A stretch of DNA of 64,000 nucleotides, taken from NCBI RefSeq assembly GCF_000615945.1, contig NZ_BAMO01000002.1, positions 124,001-188,000 of the forward strand. Reading direction: 5' to 3'. Positions 1 through 7,619 of this stretch are shown here, piece by piece. The DNA comes from Caldalkalibacillus mannanilyticus JCM 10596. GTDB lineage: Bacteria; Bacillota; Bacilli; Caldalkalibacillales; JCM-10596. The notes beneath the pieces were generated by a model. It was not told the DNA's origin. It saw only the letters and a list, made by a program, of their open reading frames with translations, and did not search any database. How positions within the stretch are numbered: the stretch's first letter is position 1; each line of letters starts with the position of its first letter. A program made the translations under genes and the position numbers.

Positions 1-37
1 TTACGATTTGAGGTTGAGAAAACTGTAATTTTTTCAT
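1..37 (-). CDS. Probable lasso peptide precursor (A), 5' end only
   Basis: Only the first 12 codons lie in the window, reading leftwards from the ATG at 37; the peptide begins MKKLQFSQPQIV and continues beyond base 1. A strong ribosome binding site (GGAGG, 46-50) lies 8 bases upstream. The pattern F-x-x-P-x-I at residues 6-11 fits the leader signature (Y/F)xxPx(L/I) through which lasso precursors bind the RRE protein; that role is family knowledge. The gene follows the cyclase on the same strand after a 59-base gap. The core peptide, including the macrolactam Gly/Ala/Ser-1 and Asp/Glu-8 or -9, cannot be seen, so the identification rests on the leader start and the context. Confidence 0.68.
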   Translation of the reverse strand, partial: MKKLQFSQPQIV

Positions 38-96
38 TCTAATTTCCTCCTTAAAATGATTGCCCCACTTAAGCTACATATTATTCTGAAGATGAG

Positions 97-1755
97 TTAA
101 CAGACAGTAGAGGTATTCATTTTATACTCTGTGTCTGCCATTTTGTTTAACCATGAACTAAGAATAATGAACCTTGGAAAAATAAGTCTAGTAGGTGTTT
201 CTGCAGCACCTTGAAGTAATTTTTTATACTCTTCCAAAAATGTTTCGCGTGAAATAAAATCATATTGAAAGATAGGTGAATTGAGAAAGGCTGAATCAAG
301 TAAGGAACGGGATTTTTTTAAGTCATAAGCCAAGATATCTTCACTGCCGATGGCAGAATATTGCTGAATGATTTCATCAGGGGTTCGTCCTCTCATGATA
401 TCTTTAAGTATTCCTTTACTTTCTTTTCCATGTTTTGTTTTATACCATGGAGCTATATTGAACATAAACTTAATGATTCGAGAATCTAGAAATGGATGAG
501 TGCTATCTAATCCTTCTTTTCTAAACAGCCAATTAGTTCCATCAGATCGATTTAAGTCAGCTAATAAATAGTCTGAAGGATTGAGTTCTGCCTGCATAGT
601 AGGTTTCATGTTCGCTTGATTGGGATTACTTGGTCGTATCCATGAGGGGAAATCGAATTGTTGTTGTAATTGATTGTAGTGATATTTGGATTGACCAAAT
701 ACAGCAGCTACAAGTTGCTTGTTCCATATGTATCCTTTCGGCATTTCTTTATATTTTCTAATGTTTTTAAACCATTTCCACCATTCTGTAAACATTCCTT
801 GTCTTAGTAAAATTTGTGGGATTTCATCACAAGGATCTAGGACAAAATCTCCTCCATGCCCCGTCAATACACAGGTGACTTGTTTTTCTTTGAATAGAGA
901 GATATCTTGTTGTGTAAGAAGTAAATTAATAAGTACTTCTGGTTGAGGTGATTGTGGAAGATGATGTAGAAGATCCTCATAAAAATTGATGCTATCAGCT
1001 TCATAAAAAAATCCTTGTAACCCCATTTTCTGATTATAAAGTTGAATGAGAGCCGTTTCATCACTAGCAGGAAATTTTGGATAGGAGCGGGATATGGGAA
1101 TCACTTGCTCAGGATTAACGATTTCTAATAGGATGCTCGTAATTGAAGTGGAATCCATCCCACTACTTAAATAAACTCCTATTTTCTGATGGTTTCTAAC
1201 TCTATTTTCTACTGCTTTATATAGTAGAGTATTTAATGTATCCTTTGCTTCAGAATAGGATAGATCCATATAATCATCCGTGATCCAATCCCATCCTTTG
1301 TGGAAAGTGGTTTTTTTAGTGAATGTCATAATAGTACCGGAGGGCAATCTTTTGATTTCTTTGTAGATAGTGCTAGTTTCGTCATAGGGGTGTCTTCCCG
1401 TTATTTCAGCCACTAGAAAACTATAGACAAAATCTTCATCAATGGTTAAAGAAGGAAGCTTAGAGGACAATTCGGCTAAATCAAAAGACCAATAGATCGT
1501 TTCATCAATGATGGAGTAGTAGAAAGGATGACTTCCAGTTGGATCGGTAATAGCTGTGAAAGAAGCTTTATCATACAAGACGATGGAAAACTCCCCTTCT
1601 AGATGATTCAGGATATGTTTCTTATGTACTTTCCACATGTTATGAATTTTATCTTTGACGTGCGGTGTAGGGATACCGTAGATGGTTCCAGATATTTTAA
1701 TACTAGGATTTGAGTCGGTAGGACTGTTTTCTTTCCAAAAACCCACTATACCCAT
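97..1755 (-). CDS. Lasso peptide macrolactam synthetase (asparagine synthase-like, C protein)
   Basis: A 552-residue asparagine synthetase B family protein. An N-terminal Ntn-like domain (about 1-170) starts Met-Gly, so it lacks the catalytic Cys-2 of glutamine-dependent enzymes. The C-terminal synthetase domain has a PP-loop variant SSGMDS at 197-202 and a TGHGGD motif near residue 283. Loss of glutaminase activity with retention of the ATP pyrophosphatase site is typical of lasso cyclases, which adenylate the Asp/Glu side chain of the core peptide and close the ring. It starts one base after the stop of the peptidase gene, so the genes are translationally coupled. Substrate would be the precursor beginning at 37. 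A plain asparagine synthase is unlikely because of the missing Cys and the two neighbours. Confidence 0.9.
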   Translation of the reverse strand: MGIVGFWKENSPTDSNPSIKISGTIYGIPTPHVKDKIHNMWKVHKKHILNHLEGEFSIVLYDKASFTAITDPTGSHPFYYSIIDETIYWSFDLAELSSKLPSLTIDEDFVYSFLVAEITGRHPYDETSTIYKEIKRLPSGTIMTFTKKTTFHKGWDWITDDYMDLSYSEAKDTLNTLLYKAVENRVRNHQKIGVYLSSGMDSTSITSILLEIVNPEQVIPISRSYPKFPASDETALIQLYNQKMGLQGFFYEADSINFYEDLLHHLPQSPQPEVLINLLLTQQDISLFKEKQVTCVLTGHGGDFVLDPCDEIPQILLRQGMFTEWWKWFKNIRKYKEMPKGYIWNKQLVAAVFGQSKYHYNQLQQQFDFPSWIRPSNPNQANMKPTMQAELNPSDYLLADLNRSDGTNWLFRKEGLDSTHPFLDSRIIKFMFNIAPWYKTKHGKESKGILKDIMRGRTPDEIIQQYSAIGSEDILAYDLKKSRSLLDSAFLNSPIFQYDFISRETFLEEYKKLLQGAAETPTRLIFPRFIILSSWLNKMADTEYKMNTSTVC

Positions 1756-1756
1756 A

Positions 1757-2158
1757 CTACACCTCCAGTATTTTTGTTAGTTTCTTGATATTTTTGTGAT
1801 CTTCATGGATGGGATTTTCCTTATGCTCTATCCAGGCGTGAGAGTAGAAGATGGGGTATTTTTGAACACCAATACAGAATGTCGCATTCAAATTTGACTT
1901 TTGCAGTAAGTGAAAGGCTGTTATAGATAAGACTAAACAAGAATTGGAGAGATTTCTCTGGTAAGCTCCTATTTGATGAACCATTTTCACAAGTTCATGT
2001 GTATAAGCCGCGTTATCGACCGTTGCTTCCTCTCTTCTCATTTTTTTTAGTTTTTTCTCCAGATCCCCCCAATTGATCTCAGAACTGACCAATCTTCTGT
2101 AGTAGGAAATAAGAAGATATATATACATGGTTAGAAAGAATTTTCTTATGTAGCTCAT
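1757..2158 (-). CDS. Lasso peptide leader peptidase (B2, transglutaminase-like)
   Basis: A 133-residue protein of the lasso peptide B2 / McjB C-terminal family. The catalytic Cys is C74 in the segment SNSCLVLS, and the His lies in HAW (residues 107-109), giving the Cys-His-(Asp) arrangement of transglutaminase-like proteases. The family removes the leader from the precursor with the help of the RRE protein. Residues 1-30 are basic and hydrophobic, the rest globular. The start ATG overlaps the stop of the RRE gene by four bases (ATGA), and the cyclase starts immediately downstream. In some lineages B1 and B2 are fused; here they are separate. Confidence 0.88.
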   Translation of the reverse strand: MSYIRKFFLTMYIYLLISYYRRLVSSEINWGDLEKKLKKMRREEATVDNAAYTHELVKMVHQIGAYQRNLSNSCLVLSITAFHLLQKSNLNATFCIGVQKYPIFYSHAWIEHKENPIHEDHKNIKKLTKILEV

Positions 2159-2433
2159 TTCACATCAAGCACCCCTAACTGAGTTAATTCCTCAAGAAAT
2201 AGTAGAATGTGTTCTTTCAATTCTTCCTCTGTTGCATCGAATATTTCTTTCATCTTATCAAGATATTCATTAATGGTCGTTTCTTCAACGAGATGCTGAC
2301 ATAAGACGGTGGCTGTAGGGTCCAGACCAAAAAGATCACCATTGTTTTTATCAACGAGTATAGCTTCTCCATCTACTTCTTTTAGATTGATAGATTCTTT
2401 TAAAACAATAGAGTGGCTTGTCCTTATTGTCAT
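2155..2433 (-). CDS. Lasso peptide RRE protein (B1, PqqD-like)
   Basis: A PqqD/RiPP-recognition-element protein. I choose the ATG at 2433 (92 residues, MTIRTSHSIV...) because GGGAGGGG lies about 10 bases upstream; an upstream ATG at 2493 would add 20 residues without a convincing binding site. Features seen: a beta-rich N-terminal half with GEAILVDKNNGDLFGLDPTA, the usual PqqD winged-helix entry, followed by helices ending in LTQLGVLDVK. The family binds the precursor leader and presents it to the peptidase and cyclase. It is the first gene of the operon and overlaps the peptidase gene by four bases. Confidence 0.87.
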   Translation of the reverse strand: MTIRTSHSIVLKESINLKEVDGEAILVDKNNGDLFGLDPTATVLCQHLVEETTINEYLDKMKEIFDATEEELKEHILLFLEELTQLGVLDVK

Positions 2434-2526
2434 TTGTGAAGACCCCTCCCGATTCAATTGGTATTTTCCTGTAACAAGATGAATGCATATCATTATATTA
2501 ATGTAGAAAAAATGGATGATAAAACA

Positions 2527-2555
2527 TTTATACCATATAAAGGAATAAGTGTAAA
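2527..2555 (-). promoter_or_regulatory. Predicted sigma-A promoter of the lasso operon
   Basis: On the minus strand TTTACA (2550-2555) and TATAAA (2527-2532) are separated by exactly 17 bases. Transcription would start near 2520 and run into the RRE gene, leaving an untranslated leader of about 85 bases. No operator was recognised. Confidence 0.6.
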
Positions 2556-2662
2556 TAATAAAAAGTGTTAATTTTTGAAAAAATACAAATTAATAGGTTC
2601 TTCTTTAACGAGGATATTAGAATGGTAAATGAACATTCACTCTCTATTCGATCATAGGTATA

Positions 2663-2690
2663 CTGAACAACTGGAATATTATGTTATAAT
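2663..2690 (+). promoter_or_regulatory. Possible promoter for the 24-residue ORF
   Basis: CTGAAC (2663-2668), a 16-base spacer and a perfect TATAAT (2685-2690). It points right, towards the small ORF starting at 2724. Confidence 0.4.
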
Positions 2691-2723
2691 AATGCTATTA
2701 AGCGAAAACAGGAGGGTTAGAAG

Positions 2724-2798
2724 ATGAACACTTTTCTAGCTACTTGTTTTATCGTGTTGGGGATCTATTATTTAAGTATGAGTGGGAAATACATCTGA
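2724..2798 (+). CDS. Small hydrophobic peptide, 24 residues
   Basis: Starts at ATG 2724 behind GGAGG (2711-2715) and encodes a single hydrophobic stretch (FLATCFIVLGIYYL, residues 4-17) with a short polar tail ending SGKYI. A promoter-like sequence lies 34 bases upstream. Downstream, 2881-2910 forms a hairpin (GATAGCA with TGCTATC) inside a wider inverted repeat (2836-2846 with 2910-2920) that could end the transcript. I do not recognise the peptide; the binding site and promoter are the only support that it is translated. It lies between the divergent lasso and cobalamin operons. Confidence 0.4.
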   Translation: MNTFLATCFIVLGIYYLSMSGKYI

Positions 2799-2958
2799 AA
2801 TGATCAGGTTCTTGTTTTCTTAGTCACATTCAAACTTTAGAATAAGCCTTGCAATGAATCTATAGATAAGATTTAATAGAGATAGCAGAAACATTATATT
2901 TTTTGCTATCTTATTCTAAATAGTAACTGTAATTGAATATACTTTTATATCATTTTAA

Positions 2959-3003
2959 CCATCAGGTGGACTAAAAACTCCATCTGATGGAAGTCTACTT
3001 TAT
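2959..3003 (+). repeat. Hairpin repeat, copy A, overlapping riboswitch P1
   Basis: CCATCAGGTGGA (2959-2970) pairs with TCCATCTGATGG (2979-2990) over 12 pairs, one of them G-U, around an 8-base A-rich loop. The next bases, AAGTCTACTTTAT, can alternatively pair with AGGTGGACT of the left arm, so two folds compete. About 38 of 41 bases from 2966 on match copy B at 8331. The right end shares bases with the 5' strand of the riboswitch P1 stem (2999-3006). No T run follows, so it is not a simple terminator. Confidence 0.6.
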
Positions 3004-3165
3004 AAGTGTCCACTATGCTGGACAAAAAGGGAAATCGGTGCAAATCCGATGCAGCCCCCGCTACTGTAAACGCTGATGAAATTGTAAAAAACCACTGACC
3101 TGGTACTAAAGGTTGGGAAGGTACAAGAGTAAAATGAAGCGTAAGCCAGGAGACCTGCTTATAAA
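2999..3165 (+). ncRNA. Cobalamin riboswitch
   Basis: Contains the conserved B12-box features: GGTGCAAATCCGATGCAGCC, followed by CCCGCTACTGTAA (to 3070), and the 3' element AAGCCAGGAGACCTGC (3144-3158). P1 can be drawn as TTTATAAG (2999-3006) with CTTATAAA (3158-3165). The aptamer binds adenosylcobalamin or a relative (family knowledge). It precedes a perfect terminator hairpin at 3344 and the cobO-cbi operon, so high cobalamin should reduce operon expression. The 180 bases between aptamer and terminator hold no other recognised element. Confidence 0.95.
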
Positions 3166-3343
3166 TGTATTGTTCTGTTATTCTTCGGTGGGAAGGATAA
3201 AGTGAATTCGGTCTGCTTTTTAATAGGGGACCACTAGATCTATTGGGAGTATACGAAGTAGGGGAGATGCTGGGATATCAGTGTGTCTTTACTACTTGTT
3301 TTGTATCCTCGACTAGCATTAGATCTACTATGAATACACTTTT

Positions 3344-3378
3344 AACCTTAGCCACGTGGCTAAGGTTTTTTATTTTTC
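3344..3378 (+). terminator. Intrinsic terminator in the cobalamin operon leader
   Basis: AACCTTAGCCAC and GTGGCTAAGGTT (3344-3367) form an uninterrupted palindrome followed by TTTTTATTTTT. It is the probable expression platform of the upstream riboswitch, although it lies about 180 bases from the aptamer and no clear antiterminator was identified. Confidence 0.85.
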
Positions 3379-3465
3379 CTGCTCGAATGCGCTGGGAGCA
3401 TGAGGTTAAGCACAGTGGAATAAAGTTGCGGGTAAACGAAAAGGGAGAAAGTGAGGGGAAGCAAT

Positions 3466-4017
3466 TTGGGCAGAAGTAGGGAAAATCAACATGGGTTAAC
3501 TCTTGTGTATACAGGAGATGGAAAAGGAAAAACGACTTCAGCTTTAGGTCTTGCCTTGCGTGGAATTGGAAGAGGCTTTCAGGTTAAAATCTATCAATTT
3601 ATTAAATCGCCAGAACGATCTTATGGGGAACAGATTGCCTTGCAGGGGCTAGGAGTTGAAATGGAACAATTGGGAATTGGCTTTACTTGGACGAAGACAC
3701 CTGAAGAACATCGAGAGGCTTTGAAGCAGGCATGGCCCAAAGCGAAAGAAGCGGTGTTAAGCGGAGAATATGATCTTGTTATTTTGGATGAGTTAAATAA
3801 TGCTCTTGCCATAGATAAGTTCCCTATTAATGATGTACTTCCATTAGAAGAGGTGCTAGAGGTGATCCAAAATAGGCCTAAGCATGTCCATCTTGTGATT
3901 ACGGGCAGAAATGCCAAACAAGAAATAAAGGACTTGGCGGATCTTGTTTCTGTGATTGAACCTGAAAAACATTACTATAACGAGGGTGTACCTGCTGTTT
4001 ATGGGATTGAATTTTGA
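3466..4017 (+). CDS. cobO: Cob(I)yrinic acid a,c-diamide adenosyltransferase (CobO/BtuR type)
   Basis: Transfers the adenosyl group of ATP to the cobalt of corrinoids. The P-loop TGDGKGKTT lies near residues 16-24, and the family segments QFIKS and LDELNNAL are present. I place the start at TTG 3466 (183 residues) because AGGGG (3453-3457) is correctly spaced for it; the GTG at 3451 lies only three bases after its best upstream purine run. It is the first gene after the riboswitch. The window carries a second, unrelated adenosyltransferase of PduO type at 53251. Confidence 0.93.
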   Translation: MGRSRENQHGLTLVYTGDGKGKTTSALGLALRGIGRGFQVKIYQFIKSPERSYGEQIALQGLGVEMEQLGIGFTWTKTPEEHREALKQAWPKAKEAVLSGEYDLVILDELNNALAIDKFPINDVLPLEEVLEVIQNRPKHVHLVITGRNAKQEIKDLADLVSVIEPEKHYYNEGVPAVYGIEF

Positions 4018-4094
4018 CCAGAGAAAATGAGAGAAGAAGCTATAGTATGATTGTAGCTCTACGGATCATTCTTGGATTATAAGGGGGAAGCAAG

Positions 4095-5772
4095 ATGAGT
4101 GGAAAATAATGGTGGTGGGATTTGGACCAGGGCATGCAGATCACATCACGGAAAGAGCAAAGCAAGCATTACAGGAAAGCGATATGATTATCGGCTACAA
4201 GACATACGTGGATTTAATTGTAGGCTTACTTAGTGATCAACAGGTCATTAGTACGGGGATGACGGAGGAGGTCGCACGAGCTCAAGAAGCGGTTCGACAA
4301 GCGGAGCAGGGAAAGGTTGTCGCCGTTATTTCAAGTGGGGATTCTGGAGTATATGGAATGGCTGGACTTGTCTACGAAGTGTTAGTAGAGCAAGGATGGA
4401 CAGAAACGACGGGAGTTCCAGTTGAAATTGTACCAGGTATATCGGCTATTAATTCCTGTGCAGCTCTCTTAGGAGCCCCTATTATGCATGATGCTTGTAC
4501 GATCAGTCTAAGCGATCACTTGACTCCTTGGGAGCTGATAGCCAAGCGAGTGGAGCTGCCGCTTCAGCCGATTTCGTGATTGCCTTATATAATCCACGCA
4601 GCGGTCGAAGAACGAGACAAATCATTGAAACGCAAAAGATTCTCTTAAAATATCGTTCAGCGGACACGCCAGTTGGCTTAGTGAAAAGTGCTTATCGGGA
4701 TAGACAGCATGTGGTGATGACGACGTTAGCAGAAATGCTTGAGCATGATATTGGAATGTTAACAACCGTTATTATTGGAAATTCGACGACTTTCTTTTAT
4801 GACAATAAAATGATTACGCCTCGAGGCTACCAGCGTAAATATACTCTTGGGGCGAAGGAGCAGCCGTTAAAGCCGCATCAACGCTTGCAAAAGGAAGCTG
4901 AGCCATGGGCTTTAGAACAAACTCTGGCTACAGAAGAGAATGAAAATACAGAGGTAAAGGGTGAAACTCCTTCCGCGCTAGAAATGGCTATGTTGGCAAG
5001 TCAAAAGGTCAGCCAAATGAAGGGAGAAGCTGTTTCCTATGTGGCGGCTACCATGGAGAAAACATTGCCTCAGGACCTAGGCACTTCTCCAGCGTCCATG
5101 CTGGAAGCCTATCGTCCACAGGAATCGATTTTAGAATTTGCTGTGAGTCCAGGTGTAGCTAATAAGAAATTAAGTGCTCAGCAGATGATTCGTTTGGCTG
5201 AAGTGGTTGGTGAGAAAGGGAGTATAGAATATTCGCCTCATCATCAAATGATTCTTCGTATTCCAACGTATGATCCACAGGAAATCACGACTTTATTAGA
5301 AGCTGAAGGCTTGATCCTTTCTCCTATTGGAGATGTATTACAGATGAAAGCCTGTGATTTCTGTGATGGGGAGAAGGCGGATTCTATTCCACACGCTGAT
5401 GAGATTCAGGAGAAATTAGGAGGAATGGAACTGCCGAAGGAGCTTCGAATTGGTTTTAATGGCTGCGGCATGGCCTGCTATGGAGCAGTCAATGAGGATA
5501 TTGGAATTGTCTACAGAAAAGGAAAGTTTGATCTCTTTTTAGGCGCAAAGACGGTGGGGCGCAATGCTCATCCTGCTCAGCCTGTAGCAGAGGGAATTGA
5601 ACCTGATGAGATTGTGGGGCTTGTAGAGCGAATTGTGCAGCGCTTTAAGGCAGAAGGGCATCCGAACGAACGATTTCATAAGTTTTTCAAGCGTGTCAAG
5701 GTGATTGAAGGGTACACCTATCAGGATATGAGTATTCCAATATCAATTGAGCCTGCTTTATGCGGGGATTAG
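4095..5772 (+). CDS. cbiH: CbiH60: cobalt-precorrin-3 C17-methyltransferase with Fe-S domain (two frameshifts)
   Basis: Ring-contracting methyltransferase (VVGFGPGHADHIT at the start; ISSGDSGVYGMAGL; FVIALYNPRSGRR) followed by a long linker and a nitrite/sulfite-reductase-like domain with CDFC and GFNGCGMACYG, probable ligands of a 4Fe-4S centre. This matches the CbiH60 form known from B. megaterium. The start is ATG 4095 behind GGGGGAAG, but the frame stops after MSGK; one extra A in the A run at 4103-4106 would restore MSGKIMVVGFGPG. A second break near 4557 is repaired by one extra G (GTGGAG to GTGGAGG), joining IAKRVE to AAASADFVIALY. Reconstructed length is about 559 residues. The indels look like sequencing errors. 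Confidence 0.9.
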
Positions 5773-5783
5773 GAGGAGAAAGA

Positions 5784-6719
5784 ATGAAGGCAGTTTTATT
5801 TGTAGGGCATGGGAGTAAGGATGCAGAAGGAAATCAAGAGGTACGCAACTTTGTGGAGTTTGCTACGGAGCAACTGAAGGATGAGTTCATTGTTGAAACC
5901 TGTTTTTTAGAGTTTGAAAGACCAACGATTCTTCAAGGGATTGACACCTGTGTCCAGCGAGGAGCAACTCATGTCGTTTTAATTCCGATGATTCTCCTTC
6001 CAGCAGGACATTCCAAGATCCATATCCCAGCAGCGATTGATGAAGGGAAGGAAAGACATCCCCATGTCCAGTTTACATATGGCAGACCGATTGGGAATCA
6101 TCAATTAACCTTGCAAATTTTACTTTCCCGTCTGGAGGAGCTAGGGCTTCAAAAGGATGAAAACTATGAGGATACAGCCATCTTGGTTGTTGGGCGAGGA
6201 AGCAGTGACTCTGATGCCAACAGTGAGTTATTTAAGCTGTCTCGGATGCTTTGGGAAAAGCACCAAGTGAAGTGGGTGGAAACCGCCTTTATGGGAGTGA
6301 CCGATCCTTTGATTCATGAGGGAGTAGAGCGCTGTGTGAAGCTTGGGGCACGAAGAGTGATTATTCTTCCGTTTTTCTTATTTACAGGGATTCTGATCAA
6401 GCGGATGGAGCTGATGGTCGAAGAATTTAGGGCTCAGTATGTAGATCAAGAGATCATTTTGGGGAACTATTTTGGTTACCATCAAAGCCTGCAAGACATT
6501 ATTAAGGATCGAGTTAATGAAGCTTTATATGGTTTGGTATCGATGAACTGTGATACCTGTCAGTATCGTTTGGCGGCGATGGAGCATATTGATCATCATC
6601 ACCACCATGACCATGATCACGACCATCATCATCATGGACATCACCACGGGCATCATCATGATCATGACCACCATCATGATCATGACCACCATCATGATCA
6701 CGAACCGATCAAAAAATAA
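5784..6719 (+). CDS. cbiX: Sirohydrochlorin cobaltochelatase, long form with His-rich tail
   Basis: Inserts cobalt into sirohydrochlorin, the first committed step of the early-cobalt route. The start is ATG 5784 after AGGAGGAG (311 residues). Two CbiX/SirB domains follow each other, the first opening with LFVGHGSKDAEGNQE and the second with LVVGRGSSDSDANSE. An MNCDTC motif near residue 252 resembles the Fe-S ligand motif of B. megaterium CbiX. The last 45 residues are almost only His and Asp with about 26 His, which probably bind or store metal. The tail is encoded by simple CAT/CAC/GAT repeats. It lies between cbiH and cbiJ with a 12-base gap to the latter. Confidence 0.95.
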   Translation: MKAVLFVGHGSKDAEGNQEVRNFVEFATEQLKDEFIVETCFLEFERPTILQGIDTCVQRGATHVVLIPMILLPAGHSKIHIPAAIDEGKERHPHVQFTYGRPIGNHQLTLQILLSRLEELGLQKDENYEDTAILVVGRGSSDSDANSELFKLSRMLWEKHQVKWVETAFMGVTDPLIHEGVERCVKLGARRVIILPFFLFTGILIKRMELMVEEFRAQYVDQEIILGNYFGYHQSLQDIIKDRVNEALYGLVSMNCDTCQYRLAAMEHIDHHHHHDHDHDHHHHGHHHGHHHDHDHHHDHDHHHDHEPIKK

Positions 6720-6732
6720 GGAGGAAACGTAC

Positions 6733-7518
6733 ATGATCCTATTCCTCGCAGGAACAAGCGATGCCAGAGAATTAGCGATAAAACTACATCAGCAGGGATA
6801 TGAGCTATTGACCACGGTTGTGACTGAAAATGCAGCAAAAGCCCTTGAAGAAGCAGGACTAAGGGTTCATGTTGGCAGGTTAACGGCAGAGGATATGGCA
6901 GCCAAAATAAAGGAAGAATCCTTTCAAGTGGTTGTCGATGCCAGTCATCCTTTTGCTGAAGAGGCGTCCAAGAATGCGCTGGCAGGTGCCAAGAGTGCTG
7001 GAGTTCCTTATATCCGTTATGAAAGAGAAAGTCAGTCCTTCGAACATGAGCTGGTAACGGTCGTCGAGGATTATCATCAAGCAGCAGAGATTGCTGTAGA
7101 AAAAAGAGGCGTGGTGATGCTGACGACAGGGAGCAAGACCTTACCTATTTTTGCGGAAAAATTAATTGGTTTACCTGATACGACTTTAGTGGCTCGAATG
7201 CTCCCCAGATTAGATAATATGGAGAAATGTGAGCAGTTAGGTGTAGAGCAAAAAAACATTGTGGCGATGCAGGGTCCTTTTTCTAAGGAGTTAAATAAAG
7301 CGTTGTATGAGCATTATCAGGTAACGCTGATGATTACCAAAGAGAGCGGCAAGGTGGGAGCTGTGGATGAGAAGCTCGAAGCCGCCCTAGAAATGGGGAT
7401 CGAAACGGTTATGATCTCCAGACCCAAAGTGAACTATGGCACCCTATTTTCGACCTATGAAGGAGTTCTTCAGCAGGTAGATGGTTTCTTAAAGCAATCT
7501 GTCATGCAAACAGGATAG
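6733..7518 (+). CDS. cbiJ: Cobalt-precorrin-6A reductase
   Basis: CbiJ/CobK family, 261 residues from ATG 6733 (GGAGG at 6719-6724). N-terminal nucleotide-binding start ILFLAGTSDARELA, then VVDASHPFA (the family DATHPFA motif) and the C-terminal MITKESG segment. It reduces cobalt-precorrin-6A using NAD(P)H. A longer frame reading upstream through the His-rich end of cbiX has no support and gives low-complexity sequence. Confidence 0.93.
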   Translation: MILFLAGTSDARELAIKLHQQGYELLTTVVTENAAKALEEAGLRVHVGRLTAEDMAAKIKEESFQVVVDASHPFAEEASKNALAGAKSAGVPYIRYERESQSFEHELVTVVEDYHQAAEIAVEKRGVVMLTTGSKTLPIFAEKLIGLPDTTLVARMLPRLDNMEKCEQLGVEQKNIVAMQGPFSKELNKALYEHYQVTLMITKESGKVGAVDEKLEAALEMGIETVMISRPKVNYGTLFSTYEGVLQQVDGFLKQSVMQTG

Positions 7519-7558
7519 GCGGATATTCAAGTAGGAAGTAGCTTTACCATAGAAGTAG

Positions 7559-7603
7559 CTTCACATCGAAATACTTCACATCGAAATACTTCACATAGAA
7601 ATA
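7559..7603 (+). repeat. Three tandem 15-base repeats before cbiC
   Basis: CTTCACATCGAAATA occurs twice exactly and a third time with one change (CTTCACATAGAAATA), ending 4 bases before the GGAGG of cbiC. It fills the otherwise unusually long gap between cbiJ and cbiC. It could arise by slippage; no function is evident. Confidence 0.8.
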
Positions 7604-7619
7604 AAGGAGGAAGAATAGA

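Noticed and set aside
3243-3479. Open frame of 78 codons between riboswitch and cobO
   Set aside because: It spans the perfect terminator palindrome, has no binding site and no recognisable protein features; it is leader RNA.
6525-6734. Minus-strand frame rich in Met and Val, and a plus-strand frame rich in Ile, Thr and Met
   Set aside because: Both are readings of the His/Asp tail of cbiX in other frames.
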